In this document: one piece after another, positions 32,452-42,639 of the stretch | Layout: the number at the start of each line of letters is the position of its first letter | Position numbering within the stretch: position 1 is the first letter of the stretch | Assembly (NCBI RefSeq): GCF_000586475.1 | Contig: NZ_BAWJ01000002.1 | Location: forward strand, 239,621 to 303,620 | Origin: Psychrobacter sp. JCM 18903 | Lineage (GTDB): Bacteria; Pseudomonadota; Gammaproteobacteria; Pseudomonadales; Moraxellaceae | Direction: 5' to 3' | Length of the DNA stretch: 64,000 nt | Made by a program: the position numbers and the translations under genes | The notes under the pieces: generated by a model | Told to the model about the DNA's origin: nothing | Database searches by the model: none | Seen by the model: the letters and a program-made list of their open reading frames with translations, nothing else

Positions 32452-33816
32452 TCATTTAAGCTCAACGGTTGCGCCATTTTCAATATTGGCATAAACCTCT
32501 AACACATCCCAGTTGGTCAAACGCACACAACCTGCAGAGGCTTGGCGACTGATGCCTTCAGGCTTTGGTGAACCATGAATACCATATGAAGGTTTAGACA
32601 AGCCCATCCATACGACGCCAACAGGGCTATTTGGTCCTGGTGGTAGCATATGTATTTGTTTGTCTGCGCCTTTACCAACGGTTGCTTTATACCAAGGCAT
32701 TTTCACCTTGTTAATGATTTTAAACGAACCTTGTGGCGATGGTGTGGCATCGCTACCGATTGTCGTTGGGTAAGTAGCCACCAGCTTATCGCCGTTATAA
32801 GCATATAATGTCTTATCGGCTTTATTGGCAACCACACGGTTAATGCGCTGCTTAAGTGGTGCACGGGTATTTAAAACAGTGATGGTTTCGCCCGCTTTAT
32901 ACTGCTTATTTTTGTTCAGCTTATCTAAATAACGCACATCCATATGGAAGCGCTCACCAAACATCTCTTTAATGTCTTGATAGTATAAGCCTTTCATTTT
33001 TGACTTAGCTTCTGAACCTGCAGGTGTGCTGGCAAAGTTGGTCTTAATATCATCTTCAGTGATGGTGTAAGTCACGAGCACAGGTTTGTTGGCAGGGATA
33101 TTTTTATTTAACGCATCCCACGTTTTTTGATCCATTTTACCTGTGGCTGGCAGACCTTTCATGGTTTGGAAGTTGATCAGCGCTTTTTTACTGTTCATGC
33201 CCCAGCCGCCATCGATGGCACCAGGAGAAGCATGGTTCCAATCAAGCAGTGCCTGCATTTTGATCGTCATTGCCGAGTTAACTTTCATATTCGGTGTCCA
33301 TGTGGCACCGTTTACTTGTTTGGCGTAATTCGACAAATTCAGCGTAGTATGTTTTTTACCATTAACATCTTCGATGCTTTTGATAGAAGTATCTGCTGGG
33401 CTAGCATCAGATATGGCTGCGGTAGGGGCAGCGACGGCTTGACCTTCACTAATATCGTCAGTGCTATCAGACTGCACATCTTTACGAGCCAGCTCTTCTA
33501 CCGTCATATTATCAGCACTGACTGCTTGTTGCGCTGTCTCTACATCGACTTCCTGCTTTTCGTCAATCAGCTGAGTCATACGGTCAGGCGCATTAGGCTT
33601 TAAGGCAGGCGTGGCTACGACAGGAGCACGACCATCGATTGAGCTACTGCGATTCTCTTGTACATCAAGGCTAACTTTTTTGGCAATGCTAGGCATTGAG
33701 TCAGCGGTTCGTACTGGCAGGGTGCGCGTATTATCAGCAGGTGCGGCAACGGCGCTGGCACTGGCAGTAACGATAGCAATTGATATAGCGGTAATAAGAG
33801 GCTTCATTTTCATCAT
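32452..33816 (-). CDS. Periplasmic L,D-transpeptidase with peptidoglycan-binding domain
   Basis: L,D-transpeptidases make 3-3 peptidoglycan cross-links or attach proteins to the wall. A signal peptide (MKMKPLITAISIAIVTASAS, cleaved near AVAAPADN) is followed by a long linker. A peptidoglycan-binding domain (WNHASPGAIDGGWGMNSKKA, then LPATGKMDQKTWDALN) comes next, then a YkuD domain with IHGSPKPEGISRQASAGCVR holding the catalytic His, Ser, Gly and Cys. The length is about 454 residues and the frame is intact. The start is one of three nearby ATGs (33816, 33813, 33807). The 365-base region to prmB (33817-34181) shows no gene. Confidence 0.92.
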   Translation of the reverse strand: MMKMKPLITAISIAIVTASASAVAAPADNTRTLPVRTADSMPSIAKKVSLDVQENRSSSIDGRAPVVATPALKPNAPDRMTQLIDEKQEVDVETAQQAVSADNMTVEELARKDVQSDSTDDISEGQAVAAPTAAISDASPADTSIKSIEDVNGKKHTTLNLSNYAKQVNGATWTPNMKVNSAMTIKMQALLDWNHASPGAIDGGWGMNSKKALINFQTMKGLPATGKMDQKTWDALNKNIPANKPVLVTYTITEDDIKTNFASTPAGSEAKSKMKGLYYQDIKEMFGERFHMDVRYLDKLNKNKQYKAGETITVLNTRAPLKQRINRVVANKADKTLYAYNGDKLVATYPTTIGSDATPSPQGSFKIINKVKMPWYKATVGKGADKQIHMLPPGPNSPVGVVWMGLSKPSYGIHGSPKPEGISRQASAGCVRLTNWDVLEVYANIENGATVELK

Positions 33817-34181
33817 ATTGGGATACTTATGGTTATAACTAATGGAGCTATTATGCGCATAATTTGAATGCTTCGCAAACTTTTGACACATCTTTTTTCA
33901 TTAAAGTCTTGCCAAACGTCAACCGTTGACGTATTCACTACAGTTGGGCAATAACTGAGCGAGGGTATGCATAAGATGATGCGCTATTCTTACTTACAAT
34001 CCTCATTATTCACATTGTTTTTAGAACCATTTTTATGAATATAAAACTGCAAAAATTGGCGCAACTTAGCGTTTATGTCTATAATGGTGAATAAATTTTT
34101 ATTCAATAGATCGGCTTTTAATAAAAGGCGTTTTAACCCATCCGCATGTAGTCAGTGAACATGTAATCAGCAAGGTGCGAT

Positions 34182-35348
34182 ATGTCAGAAGACCAAACAA
34201 TGAGCGCAGAAGAGTTTCAAAATCAATACTTCAATGACGATGGTCTAGAGAGTGAAATGGTGTTTGATTTAGAGAGTGGGATTCTGGGTGAAGACGATCA
34301 ATTTGCCAATTTGCCTGCAGAATTAGAAGAGGCCCGCGAGCAATTGGTCAGTATTCGTGATTTTATTCGCTTTTCGGTCACACAGCTTCGTAATTATGAT
34401 GTGGTCGTTGCACAAGGCACCACCGATGAGTTTGCTGAAGCATCCGCCATTGTTTTGCATTCTCTGGCTTTAGACTGGTCAGCCAATGAGCAGATTCTCG
34501 ATTGTCGCTTGACCACCTCAGAGAAGCAGTTGGTACTGAGTTTATTAGAAGAGCGTATCGCTGAGCGTAAACCATTAAGCTATTTGATTAACTTATCATA
34601 CTTCTGTGATTTGCCTTTTTATGTCGATGAGCGTGTACTAATTCCAAGATCGCCTATCGCAGAATTGATTCGTCAGCAGTTCCATCCATATTTTGATGTC
34701 AATGAGCTTGCCAAGCCACTTGGTAAGAGCGTCAACGAACAAGCTGCTGCATTTTATGATCACGGTTTAGAGGTCAAGCAGCTGTCGCAGCCTGAACGTA
34801 TTTTAGACTTATGCACGGGCTCTGGTTGTATTGCTATTGCACTTGCGACGCGTTTCGTTGATGCGCTGGTTGATGCTGTTGATATCGATAAAAGCGCGCT
34901 TGAAGTAGCCATGGTTAACGTCGATCATCATGATCTTGGGCATCAGGTTAATGTGATTGAGTCCGATCTGTTTGCTAAGATTCCTGCTGAACACCAGTAT
35001 GAGCTGATCGTCACCAATCCGCCGTATGTCGATGCGGCTATTATGGCAGAGCTGCCACCTGAATTTTTATATGAGCCAGAGCATGCGCTAGCCGCGGGTC
35101 AAGATGGGCTGGATTTGGTGCATCGTATTTTGTTTGAAGCGCCAGATTATCTAAGTCCAGAAGGCTTGCTTGTCTGCGAAGTGGGTGATAGTGAGTGGGC
35201 ATTAAAGCAAGCCTATCCTGAAATCCAGTTTGACTGGTTGAAATTTGCCCACGGTGGTCACGGTGTCTTTGCGATTACCTATGATGAGCTCATGGCGCAT
35301 CGTGAGCTGTTCAATGCTTACGTGCAACTGTTAGATAGCATTCAATAG
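34182..35348 (+). CDS. prmB: Ribosomal protein L3 glutamine methyltransferase PrmB
   Basis: PrmB methylates a glutamine of ribosomal protein L3. The SAM-binding motif ILDLCTGSGCIAIALATRFV and the catalytic VTNPPYVDAAIM (NPPY) are clear, and YEPEHALAAGQDGLDLVHRI follows as in PrmB/PrmC. The N-terminal helical domain is extended by an acidic stretch (about the first 45 residues) beyond the E. coli protein (310). The 388-residue frame is intact. The next gene, aroC, starts 88 bases downstream; the prmB-aroC pair is conserved in gammaproteobacteria, which favours PrmB over PrmC. Confidence 0.93.
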   Translation: MSEDQTMSAEEFQNQYFNDDGLESEMVFDLESGILGEDDQFANLPAELEEAREQLVSIRDFIRFSVTQLRNYDVVVAQGTTDEFAEASAIVLHSLALDWSANEQILDCRLTTSEKQLVLSLLEERIAERKPLSYLINLSYFCDLPFYVDERVLIPRSPIAELIRQQFHPYFDVNELAKPLGKSVNEQAAAFYDHGLEVKQLSQPERILDLCTGSGCIAIALATRFVDALVDAVDIDKSALEVAMVNVDHHDLGHQVNVIESDLFAKIPAEHQYELIVTNPPYVDAAIMAELPPEFLYEPEHALAAGQDGLDLVHRILFEAPDYLSPEGLLVCEVGDSEWALKQAYPEIQFDWLKFAHGGHGVFAITYDELMAHRELFNAYVQLLDSIQ

Positions 35349-35436
35349 AGCTATCGAGTACTAGAACTGTTGAGTAATAGAACCATCGAGATTTACGCGA
35401 TACTCAAAAATTGACTTCATTTATTTAAGGATAAAT

Positions 35437-36538
35437 ATGGCAGGCAATAGCATTGGACAGGTTTTTACGGTCACCACGTGCGGCGAGTCGCATGGTGCAG
35501 GTCTCATGGCAATCGTCGATGGCGTGCCACCGGGTTTAGCCTTATCTGCAGATGATTTACAAATAGATTTAGATCGCCGCAAACCGGGCACGTCTAAATA
35601 CTCCACCCAGCGCCGCGAGTCCGATGAAGTTGAGATTATTTCTGGTGTGTTTGAGGGTAAGACGACTGGTACGTCTATTGGCCTGCTGATTCGTAATACC
35701 AATCAAAAATCCAAAGACTATGGCGAGATTAAAGACACGTTTCGCCCCGGTCATGCCGACTATACCTATAGCATGAAATATGGTTTTCGTGATTATCGTG
35801 GCGGCGGGCGCTCCTCAGCGCGCGAGACTGCGATGCGCGTGGCGGCAGGTGCTATCGCTAAAAAATATCTACAAGAGCGCTTAGGTGTGCAAGTCCGTGG
35901 TCACGTCACCCAAATTGGCAATGAGTACAGTAATGTCCTAAACCCAAGCCAAATTGATTGGGACTTTGTGAATAGCAATCCGTTTTTTTGCGCCGATGCC
36001 GATGCTGTCAGTCGTTTTGAGACCTTGATAGACAGTTTGCGCCGTGAAGGCACTAGCTGCGGGGCACGCCTTGAAATTATTGCCAGTGGTGTGCCAGTCG
36101 GACTTGGCGAGCCAGTATTTGATCGTTTAGATGCAGATATTGCCCATGCGATGATGAGCATCAATGCTGTTAAAGGCGTTGAGGTCGGCGACGGCATGGC
36201 AGTGGCAGGGCAGTTCGGTCATAGCTCTCGTGATGAGCTGACGCCAGACGGTTTCACTGCCAATCATGCTGGTGGTATTTTGGGTGGCATCTCGTCAGGG
36301 CAAGATATCCGTGTCAGTATTGCGCTTAAGCCAACCTCTAGTATTACGACGGCTGGCAAGAGTATCAATACTCAAGCGAGTCGGTTGATATGCTAACTAA
36401 AGGTCGTCATGATCCTTGTGTTGGGGTACGTGCCACACCTATCGCAGAAGCCATGCTGCTATCGTTTTGCTCGATCACTATTTGCGCCATCGCGGTCAAA
36501 ATGCGGATGTGAAGCCGCCAGTAGCATCTATTACTTAG
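35437..36538 (+). CDS. aroC: Chorismate synthase, frameshifted near the end
   Basis: Chorismate synthase makes chorismate with reduced FMN. The protein starts [40 protein letters not shown] and [19 protein letters not shown] are conserved signature regions, and [19 protein letters not shown] follows. Two one-base losses near 36374 (NTQGESVDML) and 36467 ([13 protein letters not shown]) disrupt the last 60 residues. Restoring both moves the stop to 36536-36538 and gives about 367 residues, the normal length. A Shine-Dalgarno TAAGGA precedes the ATG. Confidence 0.95.
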
Positions 36539-36558
36539 ATTGTTTACCGTAAAATTAT

Positions 36559-36612
36559 AAACCCTCTATCATTTCTAACTAGCGTTTCTAACTAGACATG
36601 ATAGAGGGTTTT
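36559..36612 (+). terminator. Terminator after aroC
   Basis: AACCCTCTATCAT and ATGATAGAGGGTT form a perfect 13-bp stem followed by TTC. The 28-base loop contains two direct copies of TTTCTAACTAG. Confidence 0.8.
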
Positions 36613-36690
36613 CTTTGACTGATTTTTTATAAATAATTAACAAGCCAGCAATTCAGTTAATAAGATTTAATCATTAAATTGAATAAATTT

Positions 36691-36891
36691 TTAAGCCGCT
36701 ATTTGATAATAATCAACAGCCACGCATTGCTGGTGGCGAAATACCAATAGCAGTTGTTGACTGGGAATGGCTAACCAATGCCCAAAAGCGATACTATCAA
36801 TCCCTTCACCTGACAGCGCTTGTAGGCAAAAATGACGACTACCGCCTAAGCAGTTTTTTATAATTTGATTTTGTTCAATAGCGTCTTTCAT
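36691..36891 (-). CDS. Small hypothetical protein
   Basis: The 66-residue product (MKDAIEQNQIIKNCLGGSRH, later FGHWLAIPSQQLLLVFRHQQ) has no recognised domain, signal peptide or membrane helix. The ATG at 36891 is preceded by GATAGAAAGG; a longer frame to 36933 is open. It is a stand-alone gene between aroC and creC. The coding call rests on frame length, start context and plausible composition, so it is uncertain. Confidence 0.5.
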   Translation of the reverse strand: MKDAIEQNQIIKNCLGGSRHFCLQALSGEGIDSIAFGHWLAIPSQQLLLVFRHQQCVAVDYYQIAA

Positions 36892-37068
36892 GGCCTTTCT
36901 ATCCTTAATAGGGATTACGAATTTGAATAACACTATCGTAAAATAAGCAGATAGAAAACCTGTGTAGGAATGATGGAAATTTAATGAATTGTCATTATTG
37001 CTAATCGAAAATAATTCACTTAATTTGAGTAACTGTCTATCTCTATCTATCTTATCTAAGCTAAGCCT

Positions 37069-38885
37069 CTATTCTTTAGTCAAAGGCAAGGTAATACTAA
37101 CCATCACGCCTGAATATTGCTTAATAGCAGCGTTTTTTTCATTACTATTGTGACTACTGTCATCGCTATTTTCTTGAATATTAGTAATGGCAACATGACC
37201 GCCATGATGCTCAATAACTTGCTTCACAAGGGTTAAACCAAGGCCAGTGCCTTTTTTGAGGGTATTACTTGTGACATTGGGCTGCTGTGCTTGTTTGATT
37301 TCTAACTTGGAAGATTTATCTGGTGCATGCTCTGAGGCTTTTTCAGCAGCTTGGCTCTGATGCGATAAGCTAAAATAACGGTCAAACGCTTTATCAACGG
37401 CATACTCAGGGAGCAATTTACCATTATTAAAGATATCAATAGTCACAGTTTGCGCTGAACCATGTTGCGCGATGTTGTGCAGATAAATAACGACTGTGCT
37501 ATCGGCAAAATGAATGGCATTGTCCAATACATTTTGCAGCACTTGTACCAACCAAAACTGATCAGCGAAAACGCTGGTATTTGCCAAGCATCTGGTGATA
37601 AAGTCGCTGTTTCAGTCACCCGTTTATTATCAAGATAGATGTCGATAGGCGCTAGGTGCTGCTGTTGCAATTTAGCGCTATTGTCTTTTGCAAGGGTTTG
37701 CAACAACGGTAGTAGAGGGGTCAGCTGCCGATTCAGCTTAAAAGTCGGTTGCTCAACTTTGGCAAGTAATAGCAGCCGATCAATCAATTGCTGCATTTTG
37801 ATACTTTGTTCACCAATGGACTGGATGAGCATCTGTTGATCTTCTTTATCGAGCCCGTCGTCTTCTAGCAACTCACTACTGGCACGAATGGCGGTTAACG
37901 GACTTTTGAGCTCATGGGTCAGGGTATGAACATAGTCAGTAACATAGGCGCGATTTTCCAATCGATGTTTCATAGACTCAATGGTATCCGTTAGGCTATT
38001 AAGTTCATGACCTAAGTAAAAATAGGGCTTTTTGGTGTCTTCTGCCAGTGCACTGGTATATTGGGTCACAAGGCTGATGCTTTGCTTGAGCCACCAGGCG
38101 ACCAGTCCTGCTAATATAAGGGCAGCAATACTCATGAGAAGCGCTGTGATAAGCATGCGATTGCGCGTATCGTCTAAATAAGGCAACACGCTAGCGACAG
38201 GTTTGCCAACGCTGATGATACCAATCAAGTTGCCAGTTTCATCCTTTATCGGCTGTGCCACATACATCACCGTACCATCTCGCTGATTATGATCTAGCGT
38301 TGTACTTCTCGCGCCATACTGACCATTTAACGTTAGATAGACATCATTCCAGCGGCTGTAATTTTGTCCTTCATCATTGTCAGGTTCGGGTAGTGAGTCG
38401 TATATGACAACGCCTTTATCATCGGTGACATATATCCGAAAGCTGCTAGGGCTTTTATTTTTATATTCTGGATCTGTTGTTTTACTTATCGTGGGCGCAC
38501 CGATAAATGCCGCATCGAGTTTCGTTTGATACTGCTCATCGTATAGCTGTCCTGAAGATAACGGCATCTGCAAACTTGCTGCCAGCAATTTGCTGGTATC
38601 TAACAGCGTATCTTCGATGACTTGCTGCGCCGTCGGTTTGACATAACCAAACAGCTGAGTAAATGCGACCACACCGCAGATAATCAGCACTAACGCCAAC
38701 GCAAGCCAAATCCTAAAAAATATACTTAAATTCAGCAGTCGTTTTGGTTTAGTCGTTTGCTGCGCGGTGCCGATAGGATGCAGTTTTGCATACCAATTGC
38801 TTTGGCTGGCATGCGCGCTGTTATCAGCCTTATTAATATGAGTATTAGGATGGCTGTTAGCACTATCGTTGGTTTTATGATTCAT
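37069..38885 (-). CDS. creC: Sensor histidine kinase CreC, frameshifted
   Basis: CreC is the membrane sensor partner of CreB. Helix 1 (IFFRIWLALALVLIICGVVA) and helix 2 (MLITALLMSIAALILAGLVA) flank a periplasmic sensor domain. The H box HTLTHELKSPLTAIRASSEL, the N box QNVLDNAIHFAD and the G box KGTGLGLTLVKQVIEHHGGH are present. A break near 37588 (one T lost in SPDALANTSVFADQF) separates the ATPase half. A Gln/Ser/Lys-rich insert and a polar cytoplasmic N-terminus make it about 605 residues, longer than E. coli CreC (474). It follows creB by 69 bases in the same direction. Confidence 0.88.
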
Positions 38886-38954
38886 ATTTTTAGGTGTATT
38901 ATTTGACGTTATAGAAGGTCGGTTTTAATCAAAATATGGCTATGGGTAGTGCAG

Positions 38955-39749
38955 CTAGGCGGGACACAAGGCGTAACCCAAGCCGCGATGGGTATGGATA
39001 ACATCAATGCTCGCGTCGACGGTCGCCAGCTGCTTACGAATGGACTTGATATGACTGTCTATAGTTCTCGCCAAGCGATGATCAGGGTAATCGCTCACCG
39101 CGCCCAGCAGTTGCTCACGGCTAAAGACTTGATTGGGCGCTTTTAACAGGGTCAATAAGATTTTGCGTTCTGTGTTACTCAGCTCAAGCTTCTGCTCTTG
39201 CCACATTAATGAATAATTAAGCGGTTGGTAGTGCCAGATGCCAGACTGACATTCAAACGTTAAGGCTTGCCCCGACATATTGCTAGAAGAATTGTCATTA
39301 ACGGTATTATCTGCTGCTGTTGTATGATTAGTAGACTGCTGAGACAATAATTGCTCACGTCGCCAAATGGCTTTTAGGCGAGCAACCAACTCGCGCGGGC
39401 TAAATGGCTTGGCACAATAGTCATCGCCGCCCATCTCTAAACCCAAAATACGATCGACCTCATCGCTACGAGCCGTCAAGAAGATGATAGGAATGTCCTT
39501 TAAGCTATCAATATCAGGGGTGTGGCGTATTTGTTGACAGAGGCTAAGACCATCGCCATCTGGCAACCCAACATCTAAAATAATCGCCGATAGATTTTGC
39601 GCTTCAGCACTTTTATGTAAATTGCGCAGCATTGGTAATACACTGCTGGCATTATCGAGCCAAGTGATTTGCCAACCTTCACGCTTGCAAGTGACTTTCA
39701 GTGACATCGCGATAGCAGGATCGTCTTCTACCAGTAAAATATGGGTCAT
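38955..39749 (-). CDS. creB: Response regulator CreB
   Basis: CreB is an OmpR-type response regulator. The receiver domain starts ILLVEDDPAIAMSL, with the phosphorylated Asp in AIILDVGLPDGDGLSL and the conserved Lys in DDYCAKPFSPREL. The winged-helix output domain includes LSNTERKILLTLLKAPNQVF and HTHRGLGYAL. A Ser/Asn-rich linker of about 30 residues joins them. At 264 residues with an intact frame, it is transcribed ahead of creC. In E. coli the pair responds to carbon source and affects beta-lactamase expression in other genera; the signal here is unknown. Confidence 0.88.
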   Translation of the reverse strand: MTHILLVEDDPAIAMSLKVTCKREGWQITWLDNASSVLPMLRNLHKSAEAQNLSAIILDVGLPDGDGLSLCQQIRHTPDIDSLKDIPIIFLTARSDEVDRILGLEMGGDDYCAKPFSPRELVARLKAIWRREQLLSQQSTNHTTAADNTVNDNSSSNMSGQALTFECQSGIWHYQPLNYSLMWQEQKLELSNTERKILLTLLKAPNQVFSREQLLGAVSDYPDHRLARTIDSHIKSIRKQLATVDASIDVIHTHRGLGYALCPA

Positions 39750-40112
39750 AAGCGTTATATCGCTATATAAAGAAAAACTATTTAAGATGAAGGGGTTATT
39801 AATATCTAATGAGATACGAACATTGAAAAATGAGTGTAGGGCATCATACAGTAGTAGCTAGAGTGTTATCTAGGTTGATGAATTTATCGTAGCACAAAAG
39901 TCGCACTCGCTTTTGCTATCAGGTCTTAAAAGATGTGAAAAGTTGATGGAAATTGGCATTATTAGCGAAGACTTTTTTGACTGGCGGTTTTGATGAAAGG
40001 CTGTAAAATAATCAGTATTATTATAAAAAATATTGAAATATAGTGCGAATGTCAGTTTTACTAAAAATAAGTTTGATGTACCTACCATTTTTATTTAAAG
40101 GAATTTAAAAAT
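39750..40112. other. Divergent intergenic region creB / esterase
   Basis: No gene, RNA or strong repeat was recognised in these 363 bases. They should contain the creBC promoter and the promoter of the esterase gene; a Shine-Dalgarno AAAGGAAT precedes the latter. Confidence 0.35.
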
Positions 40113-40783
40113 ATGAGTGACTATTTAGATGCGGTCATCGTTGAGCATAATCCAACGCAAAAAAAGATAGACAGAGCCGTTATTTGGCTGCATGGTTTGG
40201 GCGCGAGTGGCCATGATTTTGAGCCAGTGGTTCCACAGCTAGGGTTGGCTAGTGATATGGCAGTGCGTTTTATTTTTCCACATGCACCAAAGCGCCCAGT
40301 GACGGTGAATGGTGGTATGATAATGCCAGCATGGTACGACATCTTAGAGATGAGCCTAGAGCGTAAAGTCGATATCGCTCAGATTGAAGAGTCTGCGCAG
40401 CAAATCCGTGATTTGATCAGCCGTGAGATAGAGCGTGGTGTTAAGCCTGAACACATTGTAATCGCAGGATTTTCGCAAGGTGGGGCAGTGGCATATCATG
40501 TGCACTTGGCTACTCGCAGCGTTTAGCTGGCTTGATGACACTCTCTACTTATCTAGCGACTAATGATAATATTAGCTATAGCGCTGCTAATAAAGATATG
40601 CCAATATTGATTGAGCATGGTACGCATGATCCAGTTGTTCCTTTAATTTTGGGCGAGCAGGCGCAGCAGTTATTATCCGCTAAAGGCTATAATGTTGCTT
40701 ATCATACTTATCCGATGGCACATCAAGTTTGCATGCCGCAGATTCAAAATATCGGTAAATGGCTCAATAAAGTACTGGCTTAG
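40113..40783 (+). CDS. Carboxylesterase/phospholipase-like alpha/beta hydrolase, frameshifted
   Basis: The protein belongs to the small acyl-protein-thioesterase/carboxylesterase family (abhydrolase_2). VIWLHGLGASGHDFEPVVPQ holds the oxyanion region, IAGFSQGGAVAYH the nucleophilic Ser, LIEHGTHDPVVP the Asp and YPMAHQVCM the His. A break near 40504, one G lost in YHVALGYSQRLAGL, divides the frame. The joined length is about 223 residues, typical for the family. It probably hydrolyses short-chain acyl esters in the cytoplasm; the natural substrate is unknown. It lies just upstream of ssrA. Confidence 0.88.
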
Positions 40784-40825
40784 AGCGTTCAGCTGTAACG
40801 TAATGTAATATAGATATTATATATG

Positions 40826-40854
40826 TTGAAAGTCGACGTATAAGTCTATATAAT
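40826..40854 (+). promoter_or_regulatory. ssrA promoter
   Basis: TTGAAA (40826-40831) and TATAAT (40849-40854) stand exactly 17 bases apart, about 13 bases before the mature tmRNA 5' end. This is a near-consensus sigma-70 promoter, as expected for an abundant RNA. Confidence 0.85.
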
Positions 40855-40867
40855 AGATGACCTTATT

Positions 40868-41245
40868 GGGGATGTTCTGGCTTCGACGCTGGTAATGAAA
40901 CTCAATGATGCATGTCGAGAGTATATGTCCTCTCGTTAATCAAACATATATTGTTATAGTCGCAAACGACGAAAATTACGCTCTAGCAGCTTAAACCCTG
41001 TTTACATGGTTTAAACCTGTTTACTTAGTTGCTGATCACCTACAGTTGGTCAACTAAGTTGAAGCGTCCGCATGTAGGCTCGCCACAAGTGATTGTCTCA
41101 ATCGCTTGGGTTCAAAAGTAGAGAATCGTCCAATCCATCCTGACTGTCGGATCGGTGCGGATTAAATCTAAAGACAGAAACTAAACATGTAGATTCATGA
41201 GCGTAATGCTGGCGGACGCGGGTTCAACTCCCGCCATCTCCACCA
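40868..41245 (+). ncRNA. ssrA: Transfer-messenger RNA
   Basis: tmRNA rescues stalled ribosomes. The 5' end GGGGATGTTCTGGCTTCGAC and the 3' end GGGTTCAACTCCCGCCATCT followed by CCACCA form the tRNA-like half; GGGGATG pairs with CATCTCC. The tag frame at 40962-40994 encodes ANDENYALAA followed by TAA, a standard gammaproteobacterial tag. Pseudoknot-forming GC-rich segments follow. The CCA end is encoded. A promoter and terminator flank it. Confidence 0.97.
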
Positions 41246-41252
41246 AATATTA

Positions 41253-41287
41253 AAAATCCGATCACTTAATGTGGTCGGATTTTTTTG
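41253..41287 (+). terminator. Terminator after ssrA
   Basis: AAAATCCGATCAC and GTGGTCGGATTTTTTT form a strong stem with T-tract eight bases after the tmRNA CCA end. The accessory island begins just beyond it. Confidence 0.9.
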
Positions 41288-41321
41288 GTTTAATTTTAAA
41301 TGTAGATAGTTGAAATAAAAG

Positions 41322-42245
41322 TTAAAAGGGACAATCAACTGATTCTTCATTAGCAAAAAAAGTTATTTCGTAATTATAAGTATTATTGACGCAAATCTGT
41401 GCATCATTAACAGCATCAAATTGCTCGGCTGTTAAAGTGATAGCCATTGTAAAATCGATCACTTGCTGTGGCGATCTCAAATCTTTAGTTAAGTCATTAG
41501 CAGTAAAATGAATCTTAGCGATGTGGTTCTCAATTTTCATTGTAAAATTTTCATTGCCGAAATTACTAGACTCAAACCCTAGTTTTTTCTCTTCTGGTGT
41601 TAAACCGTTCAAGTATTCTTGAATAGTGTTCTTTAGTGGTGAATCTTTATCTACATGTCGAATAACATATACATAGTCATCTATATTTGGGTTTATAAAG
41701 TATACTTTTACCGCTAGCTTATCTTTGACTGGTTTCTTATTTATTTTATTGAGATAGTTTTTATAACTTTCGGCATACGATTCCTTATTAGGGGGTTCAG
41801 GTGAATTAATAAAAGTTGATTCATTTTCAACTTTTTCTTGGTCTACAAAGGGAAATGGAAAGTATTGATCACATTCTTTTTGGTAGCACCCAAAACTGTA
41901 TTTGGAGCCATCACTACATTCAGCATGACCATAAGCTCCAGCATTTAAAGTAATATTACAAGTATTGTTATCTACTTCAATATCATCAAATTCCATTTCG
42001 CATGTTGTAATAGAATTCATAACATAAATGTTCCGCTGCGACTCTTTCTTGACTAATGACATCAGATGTTTAAAATCATCTATAGACAACGACCATGAAA
42101 TACCTTCTTTAGGTACGTCGTTCTTAACTGTAGTGTCTGCGTCGACGCATAAATTTTGATAAACCTCTGCTTCCTCTTGGCAGGCAGATAGACACGAAGT
42201 GATTAATAATATACCTACAGTCTTATAAATATTCTTTAATAGCAT
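41322..42245 (-). CDS. GerMN-like lipoprotein, candidate immunity protein of the adjacent amidase
   Basis: The signal peptide ends in a lipobox (LLITSCLSAC), so the product should be a lipoprotein of about 307 residues. The C-terminal half (AVKVYFINPNIDDYVYVIRH, then PLKNTIQEYLNGLTPEEKKL and IAKIHFTANDLTKDLRSPQQ) has the layout of the GerMN (sporulation/germination) domain, which in other proteins binds peptidoglycan-related partners. The N-terminal half is cysteine-rich (CNITLNAG, CYQKECDQY). The ATG at 42245 overlaps the end of the amidase gene by 23 bases, so the two are translationally coupled. An immunity role against the amidase is inferred from that overlap, the predicted periplasmic location, and the neighbourhood. 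Confidence 0.75.
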   Translation of the reverse strand: MLLKNIYKTVGILLITSCLSACQEEAEVYQNLCVDADTTVKNDVPKEGISWSLSIDDFKHLMSLVKKESQRNIYVMNSITTCEMEFDDIEVDNNTCNITLNAGAYGHAECSDGSKYSFGCYQKECDQYFPFPFVDQEKVENESTFINSPEPPNKESYAESYKNYLNKINKKPVKDKLAVKVYFINPNIDDYVYVIRHVDKDSPLKNTIQEYLNGLTPEEKKLGFESSNFGNENFTMKIENHIAKIHFTANDLTKDLRSPQQVIDFTMAITLTAEQFDAVNDAQICVNNTYNYEITFFANEESVDCPF

Positions 42246-42639
42246 TGTATACTGTCCTCCCTTCACCTTCGGTTTTAGCTGCGACATCTTCATGTACTGC
42301 TATATCAGATTGAGTCAATCCATAATGAATAAGTAGGTACTTGGTAAGGCAAGCAACGCCTTGAGTTTGTTTTACAGTAAGCTTTTGCCAACTATGCACA
42401 TTATTACCATTTGGAGATCCAACTGTTGGTTTTCCATTCTTATCGAGGGGCATACCTACAACTTCAATTCCTACTGAATAAGGATTTGCATTACCAGCGT
42501 GTATAGTAAGTTTATTCAAGTTTGCTGTTTGGTAAATTTTACCATCCTTGTCTACAACAAAGTATGTGCCATATGGTTTTGACCCTCTATTAAAAGAATT
42601 AAATGTCGATTGAGCAGAGCTATTGACAGTTCGATGCAA
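42223..42639 (-). CDS. N-acetylmuramoyl-L-alanine amidase (Amidase_2), N-terminally short
   Basis: The 138-residue product is an Amidase_2 domain: LHRTVNSSAQSTFNSFNRG carries the first zinc His, GTYFVVDKDGKIYQTANLNK and NPYSVGIEVVGMPLDKNGKP follow, and AVHEDVAAKTEGEGR holds the second His region. The enzyme class cuts the bond between glycan and stem peptide. There is no signal peptide and no ATG in front: the frame opens after TAA with EIKKII-TTG-CAT, so translation must use TTG 42639 or the gene lost its 5' part. It is probably an orphan toxin module of a T6SS effector. An immunity-like lipoprotein gene overlaps its end. Confidence 0.78.
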   Translation of the reverse strand: MHRTVNSSAQSTFNSFNRGSKPYGTYFVVDKDGKIYQTANLNKLTIHAGNANPYSVGIEVVGMPLDKNGKPTVGSPNGNNVHSWQKLTVKQTQGVACLTKYLLIHYGLTQSDIAVHEDVAAKTEGEGRTVYNAIKEYL

